Shown here piece after piece: positions 36,757-48,200 of a DNA stretch of 64,000 nt (its first letter is position 1; each line of letters opens with the position of its first letter). Under the pieces are notes generated by a model, which saw nothing but the letters and a program-made list of their open reading frames with translations, did not search any database and was not told the DNA's origin. A program made the position numbers and the translations under genes. The stretch lies in NCBI GenBank assembly GCA_025210475.1, contig JAOARW010000015.1, positions 1-64,000 on the forward strand, written 5' to 3'. The stretch is from Carboxylicivirga sp. (GTDB lineage Bacteria; Bacteroidota; Bacteroidia; Bacteroidales; Marinilabiliaceae).

Positions 36757-36780
36757 AAGCCTCCGAAAGGGGGCTTTTTT
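36757..36780 (+). terminator. Terminator after T9SS paralog 1
   Basis: The arms AAGCCTCC at 36757-36764 and GGGGGCTT at 36769-36776 (one G-U) with a GAAA loop and six T. Confidence 0.88.
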
Positions 36781-36821
36781 GTATATAGTATTATCCCTGT
36801 AAAGAAGTAATTGCGTAAAAG

Positions 36822-36844
36822 AGACCTAAATATCCGTTAATCAA
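36822..36844 (+). promoter_or_regulatory. Upstream block shared with T9SS paralog 1
   Basis: AGACCTAAATATC followed by TTAA and TCAA, matching 34481-34503 in sequence and in distance to the start codon. Confidence 0.35.
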
Positions 36845-36981
36845 TCAAAATATATCGGTTGTCAAGTTAAAATGATCATTCATAAGAGCTTCTGTAACAT
36901 CGCTTGGAAATGGGAGTATAAAAAATTAAAGCTGCCAAAGCTTGATTACAAGATTAGATTGTGGAACCAAAAAATACAACT

Positions 36982-39105
36982 ATGAGACCGATATTAAAAT
37001 ATTTATTGCCTCTTGTTTTTATCCAATTCACAATAATTAGTGAGGCTGCAACAACTGAATGGGGATCAGCTGGAAGTGATTATACATTGTCATCAAATTA
37101 CACCATTGCTAATGGTGATACCGTTGTTGTGCTGGGTAACTTTTTTGATACCAACAATAAAAAAATAATAATTAGTTCAGGTGCGGTTCTGATTGTACAT
37201 GGTAATATGACTCTTCGAAATACTAACAGTGATTTAAGTGGCGATGTAATTGTATTAGGTGATGTCGACCTGAAAAACACGAATATGAGTATTTCTGGTA
37301 ATCTTGTTGTAGGTGGTGTATTAACTAATTCGAGTGGTAATGTGAACGACATTGTTGGCGATGTGTATCTTTTAGATCCCGAAGCTAATGAAGGCATTGA
37401 TATTGATTTACCCAATGAACCAAAAGATATTGAAGATTTACTAGGAGATACGAATGATAGTGGTTTGATTGATATAATATCAGATAATGTAGATAATACA
37501 GGTAGTTCTTTTGATTGGGACGGATCAGTTTCAAGCGATTGGAATACATCGGGCAACTGGAGTGTTAATAACGTGCCCGGTTCACTCGACGATGTTGTTA
37601 TCGATAATGTTTCAACCTTACCTGCTTGTCCGGCCACCTTAACCATTCAGGATTTAACGATTAAGCCAGGAGCAACTTTAACAATATCTACAGGTAGCCA
37701 GATAACGATTTTAGGTGATATTGATATTGAAGGTAACGGAGAGTTGATCGTTCAAAATAGTAATACAAATCCAACCTCATTTATTGTTTACGGTGATGTG
37801 AGTGGAGAAATTACTTTTGAATGGAATTACAATAATCTTCGTTGGTGGTTTATTAGTCATCCAATTTCAGATGCTAACATGACTGATTACGATGAAATCT
37901 TAACAACGGATGGCGGAACCAATGATTATGTATTATATGATTATCAAGATCCGGATGTGTTTGCTAAAATATCCAAAACAAGCTATGATTTTACTGCACA
38001 AAGTCCAATAAAGGGTTACTTGTTTAAGGTTAAGAATGATGATACCCCTTTAGTAATGAAGGGTACGATAAATAATGATGCTATTTATACCAAAACTCTG
38101 CAAAGTGATTGGCAGGTAATTGCAAATCCTTATCCTTCACACTATCAATTTCCTATTGAATCAGGTGCCGGTAGCGATTTGGAAAACACAACCGGAGATG
38201 TATATGTTACGGTTTCAACCAGTAATGCAGATAAGGTTTTCCATACTTACAATACCTTATTGGGCATTGGTTCGCCTGCAGAATTTGATGGAGTTATTGC
38301 GCCGGGGCAAGGCTTTTATATACAAACCTACACACCAGGTGAGATAACAATGCGAGCTTCAAATCGTATGCATTCAACAGTAACTCAATTAAAGTCAGCT
38401 AATAAAAAGAAAGAAGCAGATGTGCTGCGATTGAAATTAAAGAATGAAAATGGAGCAAAAGATGAGGCTGTTATAGTAATTAATGAGAATGAGCAGGATG
38501 GTTTTACAAAGTTGGATTCAGAGCAGCGATTTAAGAATAATGGAGTTTCTTATATCTATTCTGTGGTTGAAGATAAAAAAGCTGTGATAAATGCAGTGCC
38601 TGGTTTTAATGGTGATTTTTCACAGACACTTGGAATTCAAACCAAGGAGGGAACGCATTTTATGTACATTGAAGGAATAGAAGAATTAAGTACAGATTAT
38701 GAAATCGTATTAGAGGATAAAGAAACTGGGGAGTTTACAACAATGCTTACAGGTGTATCTTATGAATTCACAAGTGCCGAAGGTAGCTTTGATGAACGTT
38801 TCGTTTTACACATGAGTAAAATTCAAGTGGCTACATCCTTGGATGAGCATGAAATGGAGGAGGAATCAAGCGAAGAACAGGAGGTTAAGGTGTATATCCA
38901 AAATGGCAATCAATTGGAAATTACCTGTGATTGGAATGCCGATAATAAACAAGTATCCGTGTTTTCTGTTAATGGTGAGGAGGTATTTAAAGATCGATTT
39001 GCCGGAAGAACCTACAATAGTACATTAAGCGTTACAACAGGAATGTATATTATTCGGGTAATTGGGGAACAATCCCACTTTCAGCAAAAAGTATTAATTA
39101 AATGA
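36982..39105 (+). CDS. T9SS type-A sorting-domain surface protein (paralog 2)
   Basis: 707 aa from ATG 36982; a GTG at 36961 would add seven residues, but the signal peptide (MRPILKYLLPLVF to ISEA) begins at the ATG. The layout equals that of paralog 1: N-terminal beta-helix-like region (TLSSNYTIANGDTVVVLGNF), then the shared module from about residue 177 (FDWDGSVSSDWNTSGNW), WWFISHPISD, VIANPYPSHYQ, APGQGFYIQTY, and the sorting domain (GMYIIRVIGEQSHFQQKVLI). An acidic stretch (EMEEESSEEQEV) lies just before the sorting domain. It has its own terminator, so each family member is probably a separate transcript. The function is unknown beyond surface localisation. Confidence 0.86.
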   Translation: MRPILKYLLPLVFIQFTIISEAATTEWGSAGSDYTLSSNYTIANGDTVVVLGNFFDTNNKKIIISSGAVLIVHGNMTLRNTNSDLSGDVIVLGDVDLKNTNMSISGNLVVGGVLTNSSGNVNDIVGDVYLLDPEANEGIDIDLPNEPKDIEDLLGDTNDSGLIDIISDNVDNTGSSFDWDGSVSSDWNTSGNWSVNNVPGSLDDVVIDNVSTLPACPATLTIQDLTIKPGATLTISTGSQITILGDIDIEGNGELIVQNSNTNPTSFIVYGDVSGEITFEWNYNNLRWWFISHPISDANMTDYDEILTTDGGTNDYVLYDYQDPDVFAKISKTSYDFTAQSPIKGYLFKVKNDDTPLVMKGTINNDAIYTKTLQSDWQVIANPYPSHYQFPIESGAGSDLENTTGDVYVTVSTSNADKVFHTYNTLLGIGSPAEFDGVIAPGQGFYIQTYTPGEITMRASNRMHSTVTQLKSANKKKEADVLRLKLKNENGAKDEAVIVINENEQDGFTKLDSEQRFKNNGVSYIYSVVEDKKAVINAVPGFNGDFSQTLGIQTKEGTHFMYIEGIEELSTDYEIVLEDKETGEFTTMLTGVSYEFTSAEGSFDERFVLHMSKIQVATSLDEHEMEEESSEEQEVKVYIQNGNQLEITCDWNADNKQVSVFSVNGEEVFKDRFAGRTYNSTLSVTTGMYIIRVIGEQSHFQQKVLIK

Positions 39106-39129
39106 TATTGACAATTAATTGAATCAATT

Positions 39130-39155
39130 AAGCCTCCAATTTAGGGGGCTTTTTT
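39130..39155 (+). terminator. Terminator after T9SS paralog 2
   Basis: The arms AAGCCTCC at 39130-39137 and GGGGGCTT at 39144-39151 with a 6-base loop and T run. The arms are the same as at 36757, showing that the terminator was duplicated with the gene. Confidence 0.88.
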
Positions 39156-39290
39156 ATTGAATAATAACTTAGTGTTAATAAAGGTTAATATTGAAACTAT
39201 CTTTAACTATAACGTACAACAGCATTAGTGTCTGGGGACATTGTTTATAGATCACACACATTCAACCCATTTGATAAGAAAAAAGGATAA

Positions 39291-42200
39291 ATGAGAATTA
39301 TTTACTTACTGGTGGTATTGCTTTTGATGAGTGCAAAAGTAATGGCACAAACAACTATTTGGCACGAAGATTTTGAAGAAGGTGGTAATAATACCTACAA
39401 TACAAATCAGAGTTCAATTTCGGTATTAACAAACGATTGGAGCTATAGCAAAGATAACAGAGGGCGATTAAGATTGCGTACGGTAAGCGGCAAAAAAGCT
39501 GCTACACTTGATGTTGAATCAAACGGCAATTTTTCCACCAATTATTTAATAGCAACGGTTAAGGTAAAAGATTATACAGCTTTAAAACTCTCTTTTGATT
39601 TAATGCCTCATGCTGATGAATCGCATGGTACTGACCGTGTTTGGGTAAGGAGAGGAAATGATAACTCTCAGTCCTGGGTAGAAATCTACAACTGGACACC
39701 ATTAAGTGATAATAATTGGCATTCCATATCAAACCTGGATGTGTCTGCAGTTCTGGCCGCACAGCCAGCCAGTGATTATATTCAGATTCGCTTTGGACAA
39801 TACGATAATTATACAGCAAATACTGATGGGGTGTCGATTGATGATGTGAGTGTTACCGGTGTCCATGCACAGGTTAATGGTGATTTTCAAAGTAGAAGTT
39901 CTGTAAATTGGGGTAATAATTCAGCCTGGTATAAGTATAATGGCGGAGCATGGAATACAACCAGTGACGATCCGGGGCAGAATTCAAATGTGAATCTGTC
40001 TACCATTCAGGCAGGACATAATATAACCCTCAATGGAAACCGTCCCAGTGCGTCCTACTCACTTCAGGAATTCATTGTTCATGGTACTTTGAGCTATAGA
40101 ACTGATAATGTTAGAAACCTGACGGTTGAAAACTCTTTGACTGGTTCAGGTACGGTTGATATGTCTGGCGGTAACCGGGCGCATACTTTAACACTCGGTG
40201 GCGATTTTGAACCGGCCAGATTAATTTCTGGAGCAGGTTCAGTTATATTTAATGGCAGTGCATCTCAAAACATCGGAGGATTTACCTATAACAACCTAAG
40301 TGTTTCTGGAGGGGGAGATAAAGTGCTCTCAGGAGATGTAACAATCAATGGGACTTTAAATTTGGGTGGAGCAAAAATCATTCTAGGTGATTATGACTTA
40401 ATTCTGGCAGATGGGGCTTCTATAACAGGTACCTATTCATCCACCAACATGATTGTAACAAATGGTACTGGTCGTGTTATCAAACAAGGAAATAGTATTG
40501 CTGACTATCAGATGCTGTACCCCCTTGGTACCGGAACTAATTATAGTCCGTTTGAAATAACCTCGATTGCATGTTCTGATGCTACCGGTTCTATAGAAAT
40601 GCGTGCTGTCTCCGGAATTGCACCGGGACCGCCGGCTGCTGATGCAAAAGACTTGAACAAATATTGGGAAATAACACAAACAGGATTAACAGTAAGCAGT
40701 GTTGATGTTACCTATAATTATGATGATGCTGAGCAAGGTGCCGGTGGCGATTTAAGTAAGTACGAGCCCTATTTATATGCCAATACCATATGGCAGATAC
40801 CGTCCGGGGCAAGTGGTGTTGGTGTTAAGCCATGTGTAGCCACCAGTGTGCCGGATATTGCCGGTATATGGACAGTAAGAGAACATGTTGAAATAAATAC
40901 TTACTATTCTTTCCAATCGGGTAATTGGAGTGATTGGGACTCATGGACGCTTGATCCATCGGGTATGTTGTTGGATAATGATGGACATAACACGCCAAAT
41001 CTGGCAAAAGACCAGGTAGTTATTAAAAACGGGAAAACCATCACAATGAACTTGAATAATGTTCATTGTGAGGTGTTGAAAGTGGATGGACGATTGGATT
41101 TAGCTCAGACCACAAGCCATACTTTTGATGTAATATCTGGTAGTGGGCGTATATTAATGGCCGCAGATAACTTTCCATCTTTTACCGATTGTTCGGCTTT
41201 TGTGGATGCAGGAAAAGATGAAGGAACAGTTGTGTACTATGGAAATAGCAATTACAACATAAGCGGGGATAATACTTTCTATAATGTTGAGGTTTCGATG
41301 GATGCCAATAATCGAAGAATAACCCTATTGGGTGATTTTACAGTTAATGGCAACCTAAGTGTTTTAAATGGAGATTTACGGATTAATGACGGTACTGATA
41401 ATGTTAGGCGTCGTATAACTGTTGGAGGTGATCTTTTTATTGATGCTAATGGTGAATTTATTACAGGAGATGGTAATCCAGGTTCAGGTTTAGGATATCA
41501 CCAGTTAATAATTAAAGGAGATTTTACCAATAACGGATCAGCTAAATTCACAAATAGAACAAGCGCCGGATATACATCATTTGACTCCAATGGTGCTGTT
41601 GAAGTGATTTTTGATAATGATGTTAGTGATCAGAAGGTGATTCTTAACGGACCAACGGTATTTAACAAGTTAACTTGTAATAAGGGTAGTGATGATACTT
41701 ATATATTGGATATCTCGGCAAGTGCAGTGGCTAATTTTAAATTGTTTGGTCAAAATAATCAGGCAATGCCCTGGCAAGGAGTATTAGGAGGTGATCGAAA
41801 TCCTGATAAGGCATTAAGTTTGTTGGCTGGTACAATAAAATTAGGTAGTAATATTGTAATTCCATCTCTTTCATCCGCCGGTGCGTATGATATTGATGAA
41901 GATGCTCGCCTGTGGTTATATGCCAATGCTGATGTTAATTTTGGAGAGAAAACAGGAAGTAATAACTGGCTGGCTGTATATGGTGTTTTGCAAGTGTCGG
42001 ATAATGCCAGCTTTATTGAGGATACATATTTTGGATTAACACTTCGTTCTAAAGGTAAGCTAAATGTTGAAGGTGGAACAGTAGATCTAACAGCTTTCAG
42101 AACTTCTACCTGGGGAGGTGCCGGCGATCATGTTGGTGCTTATGTGCAATCAGGAGGTGTAACCAATATCAATCATTTTAGGTCGGGTTTTGCATCATTC

Positions 42201-45200
42201 CATTTACCCTTCGGTACAAATGTCTTTCACATGTCAGGAGGTGTTTTGCATGTGAAAGATCAATGTGATGGAGGTGATGAGGATGATTTTGCCTTGATTA
42301 TTAACTCTTCGGAAGAAAATTACAATGTAACCGGAGGTGATGTAATCATTGACATGGAGAATAACGAAGATTACCGGTTAAACTCTCGTGCTCCATTCTG
42401 GAATCTGATTGTTCGAAATACAAATGCTAATTCAAGAACCTTCTCAATCAATAGCTATACCGAATCAGGTGATGAGACTGAGTCGATGCCGGCATTGCCA
42501 TTGGTGGTGTTAAATGATTTGACATTAGAAGGAACCAATTCTCCTACATTTACAACTAATAATGTAGATGTTAGTGTCGGACGAAATTTTCGTATCGAAG
42601 AAGGAGCCACATATAACTTTGGAACCAATACAACGATTTTCAATGGAACGGAAAATGGTGAGTTATACATTGGTCATGCAGTTTCGAATGGTTATGAACA
42701 ATACTTTAAAAATGTTATTCTTAATAAGCCTGCTGATAAAAGGTTGACTTTAAAGGGAGATGTTCAAAAAGAAGTCGGTGCATTTACAAAAGCGAAAAAT
42801 AAGTATAAAGCCAGATTAATATTTGTCAGTGGAGACTGTACCATAAAAAGTGGTATTCTGGATCAGGGTAAACACAGTATTCGTTTATGGGGTAATAATA
42901 CAATTAAAAGAGATGGACAATGTGGAGTTTACGAAAGTGGAGTAACGGATCCTTACGCCCTTGTAATGTTTAAAGATGGCCAGATTACAACTGAGGATGG
43001 AGCAATATTTGGGAATGTTAAGATTAACCCAGAATCAGGATCACGAACTGTTTCATTTACCAGTGATGTATATATGAAAAGGATAGCTTATGACGAAGGA
43101 ACTATTGATATGGGAGTGTATAATTTAAAAGTCGATGAACTGGATCACCATCTTTCCAATACTCCTTTTCAAATTGGACAAGGTAATACTGATATGATGT
43201 TTTACTCAGCGGGAAATGCATCAGATGGAGGATTATCCATTTTAATTACCGGCAATGGAACATTTGCTTATCCAATTGGCACAAATGGAAAGTATACGCC
43301 AGCAGAACTAAGCATTAGTGACTTTGTAAATGAAGGGTATGTTACTGTAACGCCTGTTGATGATGTTCTAAATACCACTGATCTTTCGGGAGGTAACATA
43401 CTTGATTATTACTGGAGGGTAAAACACGATAGTTTCACAAATCTTCCTAAGGCACTTTACAAATATGTTTATAGTCAGTCTGACGTTACTGGCTCAGGTA
43501 ATCCAGAGCAGAATTATTATTCAGGTAGAGTATTATCCGGAACTCCATATACTCGTGAGTATATTAATGATAAATCGAAGGTTGATGAAACAAATAACAT
43601 TATAACATACGATAATGGAAGTGGGGGAGGAATGCCGCTTGTAAATGCAAATTACACAGCAGGTAATAATAGCCGATTTGCAGGGACAGTAGAAATATTT
43701 TACTCAGTCGATCATAATGAAAGAAGACAGAAGTGGGGATTTTGGCAAAATCAAACTACCTGGGTTCGTGCAGATCGTCTAAAGGATTTGGATGGTAATG
43801 GTACAATTGATACATATGAATATCATGATAGTAGGCAGGATCGTAACAATTCAGGTTATCCACAAGCTGGCGATATAGCTGTAATTGGTTGGGTGCCATG
43901 GTCGGATGCAGGAAGATCGACAGAGCATGGAAAACCTCACTGTGTTTGGGTTAGGCAACCAGAGGCTTGTGCCGAAGTTGTGTTTACTCAAATGTTGGAT
44001 AATGCCGGTAATCCTACGGGAAAAGATTTCCGTCATAATTATCAGTTCCGTCCAACTTTGTGTTTGGATGGTTCACAAGCAAATCCTCAACTTACAACTA
44101 ATCTGGTTAGAGGAGAAGGAGCTATTTGGGTTCGATTCAATACAGATCCCGATTTTACTACGATGGATCTTGGTGAGTTTGCAAAAGAAGATTCAGCTTA
44201 TGTGATGTACGAAAATACAGGTTGGCACCGCACATATAATAATACACCTTTGGAGTTTCCTAATTTAATCGTATCCAACGATGGGTGGGGGCAGAATAAT
44301 TATAACATAACTTTCTCAAAGGATATTAAAACCAATGGGAACCTTGAAATTATGGGTAATGCTAATTTGGTATTACCTACTGGTGCCACAGGTGATATTT
44401 CGATTGGGAATGATTTGATTATGTATGAGACAACTAATACTTCCTTAGGAAGCCTAAGTGGAGGTGGTGCCGAATTTATTTATCAGAATTCAGGAACCAA
44501 TCGTAAGGTGATAATTGGTAGAGATATCTTATTAAATAATACAAGTAATCGCATCTATGTTTCTGGTGCAAATGGTAGTGCGAGAGATCATGAACTACAT
44601 GTAGGTCGAAATATCATTCAAACAAAAACAGGTACAGGTCTTAACCTTTGCGATGGAAGAGACAATGATAGAATTACACTATACATGGAAGGCAATGAAG
44701 ATGGAGTTGTCGAAATTAAAGCGGGTACTCAACCTGACTTATATCGATTAGTTGTTAATAAGGGATCTGACCAAAGTAAAACAATTACTTTCAAAAGTAA
44801 TTTTGATCTTCAGGGATATACGAATGATGCTACAAAATCTATTGAGTTACAAAATGGAACGTTGGTATTGGATCATTCAGCGATTGATATAAACCTTACA
44901 ACTGCGGGCGATAACTTTAGCATACCTTCCACGGCAGCATTGGAAATTAAGCAAGGTACTGTTAATGCAACTGGAAATTCAGGAATCAGTTTGGATGGAT
45001 TGCTGAAAGTTTCCGGAGGTACTGTAGATATGCGAGGTGGAGATAATCCGATTGTTTACTCGACATCGGGTAACGCACAAATTGATTTGAGAAATGGGAA
45101 TTTATTTGTAGGATCTCAAATTCGAAGGGGAGCTTCAACCACAGAAGGTATATTAAATTACAATCAGAGTGGTGGTGTTCTAGAAGTTGGTAAAGATGCT

Positions 45201-48200
45201 GCCGGAGTAGCTGAACGTGGTATTTTTGAAATATTAAACACAGGAAGTTCGTTTAATTATACGGGTGGATACATTAACATAATTAACGATCGACGAGTGT
45301 CTCCTTCAATAGCTTCGTTGTACTTTGCCCCGAATATGCTTAGCATTACAGATGGTGCTATTATTAACTTCGGAGCAACAGGTACAATAGCATCTGCTGA
45401 TGATTTTACTATTTATGGAGGCAAACCGTTGAATAATATCAGATTAAATAATAATGCCAACTTAAAAACGGATGTTGTGTCACTTTCATTAAATGAAAAT
45501 CTAATTATTAAATCAGGTACTTCTTTTAATGCCAATGGTTTGGAGCTTAATATTAAAGGTGATCTGGTTAATGAAGGGACATTTAATTCTAATAACAATA
45601 CTACAACTTTTGATGGTTCAGCAAATCAGCAAATTATTGGGGCTACTACTTTTTACAAATTGGTGAAGAAAGGTACAAGTTCGATGGAACAGAATGCTGA
45701 TGTGATTGTACAAAACAAATTAAACTTAGAAGAAGGAGCCTGGGATTTAAATAATAATGACCTGACTGCTTTGGATGATATGTATATTGATATTGAGGTC
45801 AACAGTACAGGAGGTCAGTTAATTGTACAAGGAACCAGTGGTCAGCAGAATATAGATGGTTCACCAGTACTTGATGTATTAACATTGGATAATAGTGATG
45901 GGTTATATGCCAGTAATTCGGTAACCATCAATAAGGATTTAAATATGCAGCAAGGAATTTTTGATATTGATAATAATTTGTTGATTATCGGAAAAGGAGC
46001 CGCAATTAATGCTACAGCTGCATTTAGTGAAAGAAATATGATTCAGACTAATATTTCTTTTACCGATGCCGGAATCAGAAAAATATTCCCAGCAATTACA
46101 AGTGCTACTAATTTTGTTTATCCTATTGGATCACAAGGAAAGTATACACCTGTTGAGTTTGCAATTAATAAAATTAACGATGGAGCCTCTATACGGGTTA
46201 AATCGGCCAACGAACGTCAACCAACAATTCAAAATGGTTTGGGCGAGAGCTTTACGCCTGTGAATGAAGAAGAAGACAATGTTTTGCAGTATTATTGGAT
46301 TTTAGATGCAGAAGGCATTATTGCTAACGGTTTGGATGCTAATGTTGTAATGACTGCTTATGAAGAGCAAGAAAAAGTAACCGCGCCTCATACAGTCTCT
46401 GAATATATTACGGCACGATTAAGAAGTAATTCATCAGGATTGTGGGAAAAATATGGAGATGCCGCTGCTAATGATTATAACGAAACTACTCATCAATTAT
46501 CCTTTACACTGCAGGGTGACAATAATCAGGTAGATGGTGATTATACAGCAGGTGTCGCCACAGCAATACCCGATCATGTTGCAACCTATGTATCGCAGAA
46601 AGATGGAAGTTGGGCAGATACAGATGTGTGGTTGCCTAAAGCACCTGTTGGAGGTCCAAGGGGAGCAATTGTACAGGTAGATCATGATGTTAGTGTTTCA
46701 ACGAACTCAATCATTAGTTATCAAACAACCATTAACAATGGAGGAGTACTAAACTTAGCAGCCACTTCGGCTCACCGTTTGGGCAACGTACATGGAAAAG
46801 GAACCTTATATCTTGAAAAAGGTGATTTGCCAGCCGGTGCGTTCGATGATTTCTTTGCGGCTGGAAATGGAACTATTGAGTATGGAGGTACAGGTACTTA
46901 CGATATCTTAAGTGCTTTACCTAATATAAATGCTTTAGTTGTAAGTGGAAGCGGTGTGCGTCGATTGCCAAATATTGAATTGCAGTTGTGGGGTGATTTA
47001 ACCATTGATGGACCTGAACTTTTGAATGAATATAGTCAGAAGTTAAACCTGAAAAAAGATGTGTATTTTGAAAGTGGAACTTATACTCCAAAGACCGGAG
47101 TTAACTGTATAGTTAACTTTAATGGTACACAAGCGCAAAGTATTAATGGAGCACAGTCTTTTACCGGAACCAATGCTTTTTACAAGTTGACAATTAATAA
47201 CAATGCGGGATTAACATTGAATCGGCCGGTTGAAATTAAGAATCATTTAGATTTTGGTGTTGGTATTATTAACTCATCAAACACCAATACAATCACTGTT
47301 ACCAATAGTGCAAGTGCGAGTGTAAGTGGAGGTAAAGCATCTTCGTATGTAGCCGGACCAATGCGAAAATTAATGAATGCTGGGGATAGCTTTGAATTTC
47401 CGGTAGGTAATACCGGGCGATATGGAAATATTGAGGTGAATGGTATTAGTAACAATGGTATCTGGGAAGTTCAATATTTTAATCATAATGCTACAGTTGA
47501 TGGATATGATGTAAATAGCTTTACAGATCCAGTTAAGTTTGTAAGTCATAATGAATATTGGAGAGTGCAAGCACCTGCCGATGGACAAAGCGCCAGATTA
47601 ACATTGCATTGGGATGATCTTAGTGGAGTGACTGGTAGTTCAGATATGCGTATGGTGAATTGGAAGACAACAAGTTGGAAGAGTTTAAATACAAATGCTC
47701 CTAATGTTTCAGGGAAGACTATTACTTTAAATTCAGCACTTAATTTTGATTCAACACCAAGAAACCAATTTGTTACTTTTGGTGCAATCAGTATTCCTAA
47801 GTACGATTGGAAAGGGGGAGCTACAGGTGAAGTAAATAATTGGTTTAATCCGAATAACTGGGCCAGTGGTACAATACCTGATGCAGGAACGGATATTACA
47901 ATTGGTGATGAAGCAAATGATCCAATAGTTGATGCAACAGGAGTCGCCCAAGTTAATGATCTGACAATTAATACCGATGCCACGCTTACCTTAAAGCCAG
48001 GGTCGCAGATGACCATTAATGGCGATTTAACCACCAACAATAATAACCTGATTATAGAGAATACGAATGATGACCCAACGTCCTTAATTACCTATGGAGC
48101 TGTTAATGGAGCTGTTACTATGAAGTGGACATACGATAATTTGAATTGGTGGTTTATTGGTCATGGAATTTCTAATCCTACGATGGCAGCCTATGAGGGG

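Noticed and set aside
37098..37646. A 182-codon minus-strand open frame
   Set aside because: It lies wholly inside the T9SS cargo gene at 36982 and its protein is the low-complexity mirror of that gene, with no signal or family match.
47546..48040. A 164-codon minus-strand open frame
   Set aside because: It is antisense inside the 3370-aa gene, whose frame is continuous and homologous to its paralogs.
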